Both the position numbers and the translations under genes were made by a program. The notes under the pieces were generated by a model that was not told the origin of the DNA, did not search any database, and saw only the letters and a list, made by a program, of their open reading frames with translations. DNA of 64,000 nucleotides. Origin: Marsupella aquatica (taxonomy: Eukaryota; Marchantiophyta). The stretch covers positions 23,002,001 to 23,066,000 of the forward strand of contig OZ316894.1 in assembly GCA_973895155.1 (NCBI GenBank), read 5' to 3'. The stretch's first letter is position 1. Each line of letters opens with the position of its first letter. This document shows positions 48,044 through 60,234 of the stretch, piece by piece.

Positions 48044-48077
48044 ATGGGGTCTAAATACCCCCCGGTTTCTACTAGTG
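48044..48077 (-). repeat. CACTA right terminal inverted repeat
   Basis: Inverse strand: CACTAGTAGAAACCGGGGGG, then TATTTAGACCCC. It pairs with the left end at 7052-7085. Flank AGT (48078-48080) against CGT at the left. Confidence 0.85.
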
Positions 48078-48290
48078 AGTTCAGTATTTGACAAACAAAC
48101 CTGATTCATTTAGATGAAATTGATTCAATTCACAAAATTGACAAAACTGATTGCTTGGGAAGTATTTGATTGAAATGAGATTGATTCCAATTGCAAAAAT
48201 GGACCCATGGAATTGACGGAATTGATTGAAACGTACTGAGAGGGGCACAATTCTTGGATCAATATTCATGTTCTTCATCCATAATCTCGT
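48078..48290 (-). pseudogene. Family X copy 1, right part
   Basis: Continues the copy cut at 7051. From TTCAGTATTTGACAAACAAA onward it matches 61400-61510 (TTCAGTACTTGACGATTCTG, then CAGACCTGATTGATTTAGATG), including the ACAAAATTGACAAAACTGATT block. Confidence 0.85.
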
Positions 48291-49215
48291 GTAAATTTGT
48301 GAGTAGACTATTATATGTATTCCAAAGAGCGTAACTAAGTTAGCAAGTGGGACATGGATGTCCTCTAAGGGAACAAGCCCATGCTGATCCTATTGCTAAA
48401 CACCAAAAGAGAAAGATTAGATTTTTTTTAAAAGCGTTATGGCAGTTGTTTAGATTGGAGCCTTTTTCAGAACTTTCAATGTGATGAAAACCTAGCTAGC
48501 TCTAGATCTTTCTCCACTGAAGAGGCTCTTTCAAAAGCGTCACCCTGGAGTGGTGAAGTAAGTTCAATGCAAAAGCTATCTTTCCCATGTCTATCTTCTT
48601 GGAGCCAAGAAGATTGTCGACAGATTAAAATCAAGCCATTCCACATAACCGGATTTGGCTAGAAGTACAGATCCCAATTATGGTCTGGAGAAATTCATTG
48701 CTCCTACTAATACTGGTACCCGATGTCCTTCCTCCTTATTTAATTTATTTCAATTGACTCGTTTGTCGGACTACCGGTAAAATTCAGTTGATCATCGTCG
48801 GACTATTAAGTCAGAGATCGACATGAGATTAAAATTTGAGCGTTAGATCGATAGCAACCTACCTCATCGAGGATTCAATGGCATCAGCTCCATTGAGGAA
48901 TGCACATCACCACAAAAGTAGAGACTGAGAGAGGAAAATATCAAGCCTTCATGCAATCTCTAGATCATTCTCCAAGACTAGAGCAAAATTCTTTGTGAGG
49001 TCTGAGCGAAGCACACAACTTTATTGGAGGTGAGAACTGTGTCTCAAATTAAAGACACTACAAAAGGGGCAAGTCTCATATTTCACTCTCATTGGTGTGT
49101 TTAGATACAGGACTCTATCTGTCCCAGGTCTCTGTTTATTTGCCAAATGCAGGTTTTCAATTGTTGAATCTCCTCCTCACTCTCTTCATTTTCCCCTTAC
49201 CCAATCCCAGGTCTC
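48291..49215. other. 3' flank of ankyrin gene 1
   Basis: No gene seen. 48970-49190 matches the 3' flanks of the other array members (56140-56290 and 56590-56740), with the shared text CACAACTTTATTG. It is therefore probably the 3' UTR of the minus-strand gene. Confidence 0.5.
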
Positions 49216-52200
49216 CTATATATATTCGCAAAATGCAGAAACTTTGCTCCTCACCCATGCAAAACTAATTCCCCTTTGGAGAAGAACAGATGTTACATCA
49301 TAGATTTTCCTGACCCACCTAGTTCTAGGAAAAATAATACCAAGCAATCGAATAAATAGCAGCAGAAACCCTATCAGACAAATTGCTCCACCTATGGAAG
49401 CTGTGATAATTGTCAAATTTCCTCCCACTGATGATATACCATTAGCACTTATAACAACTATAGAACCTGCAGCAAAAGCCAAAAGTATACATACAATGGA
49501 TGGGAAAAGGGTTGCAACTGCCAAGATGATCATCCCACGAGTTTTTTCTAATTCGGCTGCCATTGGCTGTTGTGGCATTGGGAGTGCCGGAATCAGAGAA
49601 AAAGTAATGGCCGCAATTGCTAGATAGAAGGACAGTGTATCACAAACAATAAAAATTCTCACCCATATGTACCTGGCTTGTATTTGATTAGGCCCATCTC
49701 CACTACTATAGCCAAGTGGGGGTTGCAATGGTCCCACATATGATGCTGTTGCAACCAATGTTGCCATGACTGAGATTGCGTTTGTAGCAAAACTCATGCC
49801 AGTTTGACTTGCACTAAACTCCTTCAATTGCCTGTCATACCACCATGAAAGGAACTTCTCGTCGGTGCTCAAGCTACCTTTTGGATACGGAGCTTGCCCA
49901 TCCTCGTCAACTTTGAAGAGATCACATCCACACTGCAACAAGAGGTCGATGCATCCTTGTCTCTCAACAATGGTACTCTCATATGCTGGAGGCCCCAGAT
50001 AATTTGGTCTAATGTACTTGACATTCACAAAGTCAAGTAAATGACCCTGAATTCTGAGATCTTTGGGGTCCAGGACTGCATGAAGAACAGTCCGTTTGTA
50101 GTGGTCTTCAATGTAAGGATCACATATTTTGCTCTGGAGGAAAGCTCTCAGGAGCTTATAGTTACCCAATCTTGCAGCAACATGCATGCTTGGCCATTCA
50201 AGATCCGTGCGGCTGGCTCGTTCTCCACGATGCCATCCATATCCTAAAGTTCGCCCTCCTTTATGGACAGTTGTTGGGCGGGCCTGTTCAGAAATCTAGA
50301 CCACAAACAAGATTCTACAAGTTCATTATTACATCCAGCATGGATATAAATTTCGGGAAACCATGCACTAAACTTTAGACCCGTATCTTATAGTTTTAGT
50401 TGACTTTTCAATCTGTCAATACGAAAGTATTCCAAAGAAGGTGCCATTTGCAACCGGTCACACAGCCCAAAATTTTCAACGATAATAACTTAAAAGAGCA
50501 TCAAAGTCCCTCACAATTGCAATAAGCCAGAGTGGATAAAGGTTTGGTACTCACATCAAGTAGTTGTTTCACCATGTCCACCTGGCCTGTCAGACTGGCA
50601 AGCTCTAACGCATCTAACGCGACGACCTGACCATTTTCTAGTGAACACCAGAATCGTTTATCTTGTGGGGAGAATGTTTCCGTTGCATACCAAATTTCTA
50701 GGCTTCCGTGCATTATTGCACTGTGGAGAGGGGTTATACCATTTCGGATTTTTCTATGCCCTGTAAAGCCATTCTGGACTGACAGAGAATTCAATTCTTC
50801 ATCAGCCAGATCTATCCCTCGCCGTTTCCAACCGAGGAAGGGATTCATGGGCTGTTGCCAAAGCCCTCCGTACGACCTGGTATGTCGTTTTAGGTCGAAA
50901 ATTCCGGGAGAATCTATTCTGTAGCTACTGCACTCGTCGCCCAACCACAGGTGGTATCGTATGAAGCCTGAGACCGACCCACCGTCGTTGCCTAGTACGA
51001 CAGCTCGGTGCCAAACCGTTCTTCCTAGACCATCATGTGCCTTTATTGCAAGTTCAAAGACTTCCACTGCCGCTTGAAGTCCCATACTGCGCGATAGATC
51101 GTGGAAAGCTGATATGGATCCCTCATCCACAGCAACATGCAATGGGGTTCTCCCCTGCGCATCATGGAGCTTCAAGAGAGATTGCCAAAGAGGTTCTTCC
51201 CCTGGTTGAGCCGGGTACTGCCAAACCTCCCGCCACAAGTACTTTAGAAGGAGCTGTGCTTTTCTCCAAGAGCTCCCCTGACATCGCTTGGTGAATAGAA
51301 AGTGAAACAGGTACTCTGACACTCGCTCTTTCGAGAGATCAAAATCCCAGAAGAGAAAATTGAATTCTCGATCGTCCGTCCAGGCATCGAAAATACTTTG
51401 GCAGAGTCTGAGAGAAGCAGGGTCTCCTTTGATCCTCTCTACAACTCCTTCCGTGATTTTCCTTAGTCGGTCCCTGTGGAGGTCAATCCGGGAAACTATC
51501 AGTGTCTTGGTTAAGAGTAAAGCAAGGACATCGACGTTTCCGTTTACTACTGCCACTCCTAGTGCGTCGAACTCGTGAGCGGGTCCAGAGTACATATACT
51601 TTGCACGTATCAACTCATCAAAATCGAGGACTGGGCGCTTGTGTATTTCCTTCAGCTTGGCAAGATCAGTCTTGAATTCGAGAAAATGACTAGCAGTCCC
51701 TTTGTCCGGTGCCACGCGAATAGCATCATCTTGAGAATGAGAAGGATCTACACCGCTGTTTTTGGTCTTATCATCTGCCTTATCAGTCTGAACCTGGTCT
51801 GGGGCCACTGTGGGTGCGTCTTCGTTGCCACTCGAAGCATTGATTCCCTCATCTGTTGAAGACTCGAGTCCTTGCTTATCCATTTCCGACTTATCACCTA
51901 GGATGTCTTGTTTTGTGTAGAACTTGAGAACTTGCTCCACAATTTCGACGCAGCCTCTGCTTACACCCAGATGAAGAACAGCTAACGCCCGGTCTTTCAA
52001 GAGGCTCGGATCGTCTTTCAAGAGCCGCATGACCTTAATACAATCGCCAGCCAAGTCCTTGAGTTCCGCGTCAAGTTCGTCCTTCAGCGAGTTACCACCG
52101 GTGCGTTCTTCCGGATCTGTATCCAGATGAAGCACAGCTTCCCGCCGGTCATTCGAGAGGCTAGAATCCTCTTTCAAGGGCCGCATGATGTCAAGGAAAC

Positions 52201-52282
52201 AACCGCTATCCCTGTCCTTGAGTTCAGTGTCCATTTCGTCCTTCAGCGCCTCACGGTTCGTGCGTTCTTGAGGATCTGCCAT
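49216..52282 (-). CDS. Ankyrin-repeat PGG-domain membrane protein, gene 1
   Basis: Two exons: 52282-50555 (576 codons) and 50283-49216 (355 codons plus stop), joined in phase 0 over a 271-bp intron (GTGAGTACC ... CTGAACAG). Protein about 931 aa. The start MADPQERTN is chosen because the paralogue has the same ATG and the DNA upstream diverges in frame. Residues 3-53 and 56-105 are two copies of a roughly 52-aa charged module (ALKDE...ELKD...IMRPLKED...VLHL). An acidic linker follows, then ankyrin-like repeats (DAQGRTPLHVAVDEG, GITPLHSAIMHG, DALELASLTGQVD). Exon 2 has MHVAARLGNYKLLRAFL and the PGG domain (SFATNAISVMATLVATASYV) with four hydrophobic segments. PGG ankyrin proteins in plants are usually membrane proteins linked to stress or defence signalling. 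No disruption is seen. Substrate or partner is unknown. Confidence 0.88.
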
Positions 52283-53600
52283 GAAGTAAGTAGAAATGGA
52301 GTGGAAGAGAGTTGTGTGTTGTGAAGAGAGGACTCACTTGGAACCCGTTTGTACCGTTCGGCTCTGGCCGAATAGAACACTAAGAGCTGGAAGCTCACGG
52401 TAGAGACGGGGAAATTGCAGCTTATCAGGTGTTTCAATGCCGTATTCAACACAGCACATTCCTCGTGGCTCCTTCGCTCCTTCGCTTGCATTAATCAATT
52501 GGTTCCCTCTTGAGACTCGTTCGAGAAACAGGCTGTATTACTGTTCCACAATCATTTTTTGAACCGTGCAAAATACTCTCCGCGTTGTTGTGCAGTCTCT
52601 TTTCTTATTCGCAGAAGACATTTCTTATTTAACAAAAAAATTCCGAAAGGGTACAAAGCTCATAACCCATTCTGCAGTGTCAGAACGAGCAAGGAAGCTG
52701 GCATCACCCGCCCTGGGTAGGCCTTCCCTCTGTTGGCCGTCAAACATTGGTACAGTCTAATCAAAACCTCAAACTTTCCAAGAAAAAAGAACCCAAATCA
52801 AGGAACCTAGTAGTGATTCGCACAAGAGCAGATTGACTGATCGAGGAACGTACTCCTATAGTTTGTGGGAGTTAGAAGTGCTTGACGGGCGCCTAGATGT
52901 GAATGATCAGATTGCCTTCCCTGAGGTATCTACGAAATTGTATTGGGCGAAGATCGTGCGGTGCTTGTTCGACTTGAAGCCCCTCATCCACAGGGTTGAG
53001 TGAGAAGCCTAACTTGCAACTGGAGTTGATTGAGAAGGCAGGCTGAGAAGCTTGTACAAGTACGTTGCTGATTTTGCTTCTGTGTGTTGCTTGTTTCTGC
53101 ATGTTTGATGCTAGAAATTAATTTGTCACTGGTTCTTTGGTTGTTTAGAAGGGGGTCTCAAAGCTTCAGATTTTATGGATCTTGACTCAATAGTTAAGGT
53201 AGGGACATAAAAAGTTATCAATTGCCAAATTCACGACTCATAACTTTTGGCCATAACTATTGGTCATATATCTTGACCATAACAGACATATGTGAGTAGA
53301 GAAGTTTTTGAGCTCAAATAACACCAATCATGCAGTATACTAACATCAGACTTAGATCAATGATTCCTATGAAAACACCTTATAAAAGTTTTCTGAGGGA
53401 ATGATTAATGTGAAAGTAACGGTTTAGATGGGTTCTCGTGATTTAAGGATTCTTTGTATGTGTTATCTTTTAAATATTCCTGTTTTCAATCATATTTTCC
53501 CCTTACAACAAGATTCATAGTTTCATTCAAAGGTTTTGGGATCACACCACAATGAGCAGATTTCCATAACTAATGTTAGTAACACAAACTACACTATAGA
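52283..53600. other. 5' flank of ankyrin gene 1 and spacer
   Basis: 52283-52565 is similar to 60000-60160 and 60770-60815 upstream of the other members (shared CGAGAAACAGGCTGT-like text), so it likely holds the 5' UTR and promoter. Reading frames here differ between paralogues, which argues against coding. The rest shows no recognisable feature. Confidence 0.5.
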
Positions 53601-53632
53601 ATGTACTAGTGTAGGGAATTTTTGACTTCACT

Positions 53633-53768
53633 AAATTCTTGTGTGGGAAGTAGCAGTGCAACAAATTGGTACGGCAGGCTCTACACCCTTTGCGTGTGGA
53701 TGGGGGGATTGAACCTGGGACCTCTCGGTTCTAGTCTAATCCCTTGGCCAAGTGGCCAAAGCCAGTTG
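53633..53768 (-). mobile_element. tRNA-derived SINE-like sequence
   Basis: On the minus strand, TGGCCAAGGGATTAG (inverse of about 53736-53750, A-box-like) is followed about 25 bp later by GGTTCAATCC (inverse of 53706-53715), a good Pol III B box. The spacing fits an internal tRNA-type promoter. The tail ACCAATTTGTTGCACTGC is not tRNA. The cloverleaf is not preserved, so it is SINE-like, not a tRNA gene. Confidence 0.5.
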
Positions 53769-53864
53769 CTTGAGGGACTGAATTCTTCAGGCTGCATAAG
53801 TGGGAGTTGGCCCATAATTTCTCTGCTCGACTTTAGGCCTTGTTTGGCCCTTTGGTCTTCCTGG

Positions 53865-54010
53865 GGATTTTCACGTGTTTTATCTCTATTGTTACACTGG
53901 TTTTACCCCCCTTTAGTGGGTCTCCTGCATTTGGGATGTTGTGTCTGAATTGACGTTTCCTTGTTCTTAGGCTAAGGCAATGTAATTACCAGTTTATTTT
54001 GATGTCTTGT
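53865..54010 (+). repeat. Copy of the repeat at 3049-3215
   Basis: Starts GGGGATTTTCACGTGTTTTA and keeps the CTCCTGCATTTGGGAT and CCAGTTTATTTTGA blocks. Here it is not interrupted by a CACTA end, so it shows the pre-insertion state of the left-hand locus. An adjoining open frame at 53999-54226 (75 codons) has no recognised domain. Confidence 0.65.
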
Positions 54011-54699
54011 GGGCAATTTTGTATGAATGGTGGAAGGAAAGAGTCTACTAAGAAGGCTCTCAGCTTGTTGAACTACTATGACGTTCCTCCACTATCTTTT
54101 CTAGAGAACCTGCTTGTACTAGAAGGAGACAAACACTATTGGTCTGTTGTGGTCCATAATCTGTTTTGTGGGTACGTATTGGCTATCAGTTTCAAGAGAA
54201 ATCCTAGATGTCCAACTGGTAGATAAACCTTGCCTAGAAACCACCACCCTTCCTTAATTGCACCCTACAAGTATCTAAGATTCACAACTTACAGACTAAA
54301 TGGCCAAGCCATAGACAAACAAGTTCTCCAAATAATACACATTTTTGAAGTTGGCTCTTGATGGAAACCTAAAGTTGCAAATAAGTACATACTTACTATA
54401 AATCATGTTAGTTACCGAACATTCCCCAAATAGCCCATAATTAATATCCTGATAAGTAAGATAGACTGCAAAATATGAACAAGTGTGATGGGAATGGAAA
54501 ACAAAACGGGACAGAAAAGGCATTGCCTAGTAAGTTAAACAAAAATCAGAATTGAGCACCGAGCAAAATTCCCAATCACACATTGGCTTACTGGTGACTC
54601 CATCGAACAAGCTTTCCAGTTGGTTGCTCGACTGCGCTCTTGTCACAGAGCAGGCTACCTACAGATGCTAGGATTCTTTCTGATATATCAAGTAATGTG

Positions 54700-55376
54700 G
54701 AGAATGTGGCTAGCGCAGAATGGACAGACGCTAATTGCACCAAGTCACCGAGGCGACCTTAATCAACACTCTGTTCTAACTTGCTGAAGCCCTAGATCAC
54801 TTGACTGCTAGCTGTTGGTGCAGCCCCACAGCCTCTCTCCCTCGGACTAGGGTTCAAGACTACTTAGGACTAGAGAAGTGCTAGCAGCGGAAAGTGCCCG
54901 CTTGATGAGACTTGGTCCTCGACTTCTCTAGCTCCCCACTGAATTGGTCTATAGTTTGCCTTACTCTCCATTTGCTGGCAGGAATGGGAAATTCCTTTAC
55001 ATGCCCCGGATCCAAGCCCCTTGCACATACTTAGGATGCTTGCTCTATTCCCGGGCTCTATTGTACTTGGCACAAATTACCTGCCCCTTGCAGGTTGGAT
55101 AGGTTAGGACGTCAACCATTGTCTTGCTGGCCTCGTACTAAGGGTTGCTTCTGTAGATTGGTTTTTGCGGTGAGTATTTGATGACTACGTTTACTTTGAG
55201 ACTGCTCTGTGGATGGGCTGGGTGACTTTGGGCTGCAATCTTTCCCGTGTGCTCGGGCCTATGCCCTTTGTGAGCTTCCTTGAATCGCCTTTTTACCCTC
55301 TGGGTGCTGTTACGCTTACATTTGCCTGCTGTTTACCCATCTGTGGGTTTCATGTGGAATAAAATTAAAATTAGAA
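54700..55376 (+). mobile_element. LINE 3' remnant
   Basis: The end, CCCATCTGTGGGTTTCATGTG followed by GAATAAAATTAAAATTAG, is homologous to the 3' end of the full LINE (CCCGTCCGTGGGGTTCACG then CGGAATAAAATAAAA). 5'-truncated, noncoding; the left border is uncertain. Confidence 0.6.
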
Positions 55377-56229
55377 AAACAAATCATTCAAACATTGACA
55401 TGGCCATCCCACAAAACATTTGGTAGTACGTTTGACCTGTGTTTGACTAACCTAATAACACCTTACCTTTCCTGTGTATGAATGCTCAGAGACAACTTAA
55501 TGGGTACCAAACGAGTGTTGGGTCCATTGGAGTTCCCAGGTAGATTAAATGTTCTGGTCCATCTGAGCATCAATTTCAATCAGGTTGAAAAGAAAAACTT
55601 AATTTTGCCACTAGAGTCACTACAACAAATTTGGCCATTTTCCGATTGGAGTTTTTTGATTGGCATGCACAATTTTGATTTTCTTGTTATGTAAAAACAA
55701 TTATCCAAAGTTTGATTTTACCAGTATTGAATATTTCTGATTTCTAGCTAATTTGATATTCTTTCACATTATTTAAATAACTTAAGTATATACTTTTTGC
55801 CTCTCCTTACTTTTGGGAGCAGAGTAGTTTGCCTTGTGCATTGTGGTTTCCAAAGCACCAATCTGTCCCCTCTCTTACTCATGCCGTTAAGTGAGAATTT
55901 ATTGTTAAAAATAGTCATTGGTTAAAAGGGGTTACATCTACATCCAAAGCACCAATACACCTTGCCCCAAGAGAACATTCTGTAATCTTTTTAACTTTGA
56001 TTTATAAACCAAGAACCCCACAAATGGGGCCAGGGAAGCAAATTGGGCCAGGAACACCATTTGGGCCACACATAAGACAGGTGGGTAGTAGTGTTCTCAG
56101 GGTTCACTTGGGTTTCATTGCCCAAAACCTTCTTGCAATCTGTACATCTTTCGTCAAGACTAGTCCAAAAACTTCTGAAGTACACAACTTTATTGCAGGT
56201 GAAAACTGTGTTTCAAGACACTACAAAAC
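55377..56229. other. Spacer, no gene recognised
   Basis: A + strand short frame at 55482-55694 has no recognised family. From about 56140 the sequence matches the 3' flanks of ankyrin genes 1 and 2. Confidence 0.4.
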
Positions 56230-56515
56230 GTAGCTAGTCTGATATTTCAGTCTGAGATTTAAGTCTCATTGGTGTCTGAATATCAGGTTCCAGGATTTTA
56301 TCCATTTGGCACATGCAGTTCTTAAATTGTTGACATTCTTCCTTACCCACACAAATGTAATTCCACTCTGGAGAAAAGCAGATGTTAAATCATAGAGTTT
56401 CCTGACCTGCATGCAGACTTCTAGGAAAAACAGTCCCCAGCAACCCAATAGAAAGCAAGAGAAAACCTATCAAACAAATGGCACCACCTATGGAAGCTGT
56501 GATAATTGTCAAATC
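56230..56515 (-). pseudogene. 3'-terminal fragment of an ankyrin PGG gene
   Basis: On the minus strand it reads LTIITASIGGAICLIGFLLL like the last membrane segment of both full genes, then diverges with a stop soon after (ETL-stop). Its right edge is abrupt: homology ends after TTGTCAAATC near 56515, and unrelated DNA follows until gene 2's own 3' flank. It is a remnant of an array member that lost everything upstream. Confidence 0.8.
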
Positions 56516-56743
56516 TATACTATGAAGCCTTCACTCTCGCTGTGTACATTTCTCAAGTCATAGGCTCTTGACAAGTGTCAATATGAAGCCTTATCCCAGA
56601 CTAGTCCAAAATCTTTGAAGTACACATTCAGCTTTATTGGACGTAAAAACAATCTCTCAAAACACTACAAAAGGTAGCTAGTCTGCAATTTCAGTCTCAT
56701 TGCTGTGTTCAAATTTCAGAGAACAGTCCCAGGATTCTATCCA

Positions 56744-59700
56744 TCAACCAAAGGCAGTATTTAAATGGATTTTCCTCCTAACCCTCCGGATTTTCCTTGT
56801 GACCCGTGCAAAAGTAAATCCCCTTTGGAGAAGAACAGATGTTACATCATAGATTTTCCTGACCCACTGAGTTCTAGGAAAAACAATCCCCAACAACCGA
56901 ATAAACAGCAAGAGAAAACCTATCAAACAAATGGCACCACCTATGGAAGCTGTGATAATTGTCAAATCTCCTCCAAGTGATGATATACCATTGGCACTTA
57001 TCACAACAACAGAACCTGCAGCAAAAGCTAAGAGTATACAAACAATGGATGGGAAAAGGGTTGCAACTGCCAAGATGATCATCCCACGAGTTTTTTCTAA
57101 TTCGGCTGCCATTGGCTGTTGTGTCATTGGAAGTGCAGGAATCAGAGAAAAAGTAATGGCAGCAATTGCTAGATAGAAGGACAATGTATCACAAACTATA
57201 AAAATTCTCACCCATATGTACTTGGCTTGTATTTGATTAGGCCCATCTCCACTACTATAGCCAAGTGGGGGTTGCAATGGTCCCACATATGATGCTGTTG
57301 CAACCAATGTTGCCATGACTGAAATTGCATTTGTAGCAAAACTCATGGCATTTTGACTTGCACTAAACTCCTTCAATTGCCTGTCATACCACCATGAAAG
57401 GAAGTCCTTGTGGGTGCTCAAGCTACCTTTTGGGTACGGAGCTTGCCCATACTTGTCGACCTTGAAGATGTCACATCCACACTGCAACAAGAGATTGATG
57501 CATCCTTGTCTCTCAACAATGGTACTCTCATATGTTGGAGGCCCCAGATAATTTGGTCTAATGTACTTGACATTCACAAAGTCAAGTAAATGACCCTCAA
57601 TTTTGAAATCTCTGGGGTCCAGGACAGCATGAATAACAGTACATTTAGAGCTGTCTTCAATGTACGGATCACATATTTTGGACTCTATAAAAGCTTTCAA
57701 GAGCTCGTAGTTACCAGAACTTGCAGCAATATGAATGGTTGGCCAAGTAACACGATCAGAATCTTCTTCATGTGGCCATTCTCCAGCAAGCCATCCATAC
57801 TGAGAACTTTTCCCCCGGTCAGGATATTGAAGTTGTTTCCAGAGTCCAAGCCATCCATACTTAGAATTTCTTCCCCCTTCAGAATTTTGCCGTCTTTTTT
57901 GGAGGCCCTGTTCAGCAGACTAGAACACAAGATCCTACAGGTTCATTACTACATTCAGCATGGATAAAAACTTCAGGAAATCATGCACTAAACTTTAGAC
58001 CCTGTTTATGGTTTTAATTGAATGACAATCTCCGAATATGAAAAGAATTACAAAGAATGCGCCATTTCCAACTGGTCACAGAGCCCCCAAAATGTCAACG
58101 ATAATAACTTGAAAGAGCAAAATCAAAGTCCCTCACAATTGCAATAAGCAAGAGTGGATGAAGGTGCCCATCCAACAGAGTTTCAATGCAAAAAAGAGTG
58201 GATGAAGGTCTGGCACTCACATAAAGTATTCGTTTCACCGTGTTCACTTGGCCTCTCAGAGTCGCAAGCTCTAACGTATCTGCGGTGCGATGTATCCTCC
58301 ATCCGGTGCCATATATCGACAAATGGAAGGGAGTATCTTGTGGGGAGAAGCTGTCACCTCGGAAATGGAGGAATTGGCTCTCGTGCATAATTGCGCTGTG
58401 GAGAGGGGTTGTAAGATCAATTTCTCTCACGGATCCAAAGCCATTCTCTCCAGAGACATCATTCGAATCAAGATCCACATCTATCCCTCGCCGTTGCAAA
58501 CAGATAACGGGATCCTCCATTGGCTGTTGCCAAAGCGTTCTGTAATAAGCGTCTCTCGTCAGGTTGGAAAAATAGAGATGATCTATTTCCTGCTTATAGC
58601 ACGCGCTGGCCAACCGCCCGTGCATATTCATGAGCCCCGTACCCCGGTAGCCTAGTACGATTTGTCGGTGCCAAACCGTTCGCCCTAAACCATCAGGTAG
58701 CTTCATTGCAAATTCGAAGACTCTTATTTGATCGCTCAGTGGGAAATTACAGCATAGCTCCTCGAAAGCGTGTACTGACCTCGTATCCACGGCAACATGG
58801 AATGGGGTTCTCCCCTGCGCATCATGGAGCTTCAAGAGCGACTGCCAAAGAGGGTCTTCCCCTGGCGGAGTCTGGTACTCCCAAACCTGCCCCCACAAGC
58901 ACTTCAGAATGAGCTCTGCTTCTCTCGCTTCTCTCGAAGGGTCCCATCGGTCCCCCTGACGTCGGATACTGAACAGAAAGTGAAACAGGTACTCTGGTAC
59001 TCGCTCTTTCCAGAGATCAAAATCCCAGAAGAGAAAGTTGAATTCTCGGTCGTTCCTCCACGCATCGAAGATACTTTGGCAGACTCTCAGAGAACGAGAA
59101 TCTCCTTTGATCCTCTCAACAACTCCTTCCGTGATTTTTCTTAGCTGGTCCCTGTGGAGGTCAATCATGGAAACGCTCCGTGTCTTGGGGCCAATCCGGG
59201 AAGCGCTCGGTGTCTTGGTTAAGAGTAAAGCAAGGACATCAAGGTTTCCGTTTACTAGTGCCACTGCCCGTGCGTCCAATTCGCGAGCGGGACCAGAGTA
59301 CAAATATTTTGCACGTAACAGTTCATCAAAGTCGAGGACTGGGCGTGCTTGGATTTCGTCAGCTTCGCTATCCAGCAAGGCAAGATCATTGGTCAAGCTT
59401 AAAAGATGGCTACTAGTACAGTTGTCCGGTGCCACGCGAATAGCATCATCTTCAGAATGAAAAGAATCAGCACCGCTGTTTTCGATCTTACTGTCTGCCT
59501 TGGTGTGAAACTTATCTGGGGCTCCTGTGGATGCGTCTTCGTTGCCACTTGAAGCACTGATTCCTTCGTCTGTTGAAAACTCGACACTTTGCTTATCCTT
59601 GTCTGACCTGCCACCGAGGTTGTCTTCTCCCCTACAGAACTTGACAACTTGCTCCACGATTTCGATGCAGCCTCTGCTTACACCCAGATGAAGCACAGCT

Positions 59701-59999
59701 AACGCCCGGTCTTTCAAGAGGCTTGAATCGTCTTTCAAGAGCCGCATGACCTTAATACAATCGCCAGCCAAGTCCTTGAGTTCCGCATCAAGTTTGTCTT
59801 TCAGCGAGTTACGACCGGTGCGTTCTTCCGGATCTGTATCCAGATGAAGCACAGCTGCCCGCCGTTCGTTCAAGAGGCTAGAATCCTCTTTCAACGGCCG
59901 CATGATCTCGAGGAGACAATCGCCATCCCAGTCCTTAAGTTCAGTATTTATTTCGTCCTTCAGCGCCTCACTGCCCGTGCGTTCTTGCGGATCTGCCAT
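56744..59999 (-). CDS. Ankyrin-repeat PGG-domain membrane protein, gene 2
   Basis: Two exons: 59999-58221 (593 codons) and 57907-56744 (387 codons plus stop), phase 0, 313-bp intron (GTGAGTGCC ... CTGAACAG). Protein about 980 aa. The frame stays open upstream to 60239, but MADPQERTG at 59999 is taken because the paralogue has it and the upstream text matches gene 1's leader in another frame. Same order as gene 1: two charged N-terminal modules, acidic linker, ankyrin-like repeats (DAQGRTPFHVAVDTRS, TPLHSAIMHES), an exon-2 insert with a duplicated QYGWL-type motif, IHIAASSGNYELLKAF, and the PGG domain with four hydrophobic segments (ISVMATLVATASYV, CDTLSFYLAIAAITFSLI, IILAVATLFPSIVCILLAF, GGAICLIGFLLLFI). 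The PGG half is nearly identical to gene 1 while the ankyrin part has diverged. No disruption is seen. Confidence 0.88.
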
Positions 60000-60234
60000 G
60001 AATTCTGTAGAAATGGAGTGGAAGAGTTGCGTGTTGTGAGGAGAGGGCTCACTTGGGACCCCTTGGTACCGTTCGGCTCTCGCCGCATAGGACAGTAGCA
60101 GCTGACAGGGTAGAGACGGGGAATGCAGCTTATCAGGTGGGTCAATGTCGAATTCAACACAACACATTCCTCGTGGCTTCGTCAGTCCTTCGGTTGCATC
60201 AATTGATGTGTTACCTCTGGAGACTGAACTCCGT

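Larger units (their letters stand above)
7052..48077 (+). mobile_element. 41-kb CACTA transposon with nested insertions and gene fragments
   Basis: The left end is CACTAGTAGAAATCGGGG and the right end is the inverse of CACTAGTAGAAACCGGGG; both continue into an ATTTAGACC motif. Inside both ends are repeated GGACT/GACTC/AGTCA motifs, typical of subterminal transposase-binding repeats. Flanks are CGT (7049-7051) and AGT (48078-48080), a 3-bp target duplication with one mismatch. Deleting the element and one target copy gives GCTTCCGTTCAGTA, colinear with GCTTCCATTCAGTA at 61.4 kb. Tnp2 and Transposase_24-type genes lie inside in + orientation. Typical autonomous CACTA elements are far shorter, and nested LINE, LTR and host-derived sequences explain part of the size. 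I infer that both ends belong to one insertion because they share one target. Confidence 0.85.

Noticed and set aside
53700-53770. tRNA gene on the minus strand
   Set aside because: The B box is good but stems do not pair into a cloverleaf and no CCA-side acceptor is present; SINE-like is the better call.
53999-54226. 75-codon + frame, first considered a SUMO-protease or transposon piece
   Set aside because: Lacks catalytic motifs of the C48 family and does not continue the fragment at 46.2 kb.
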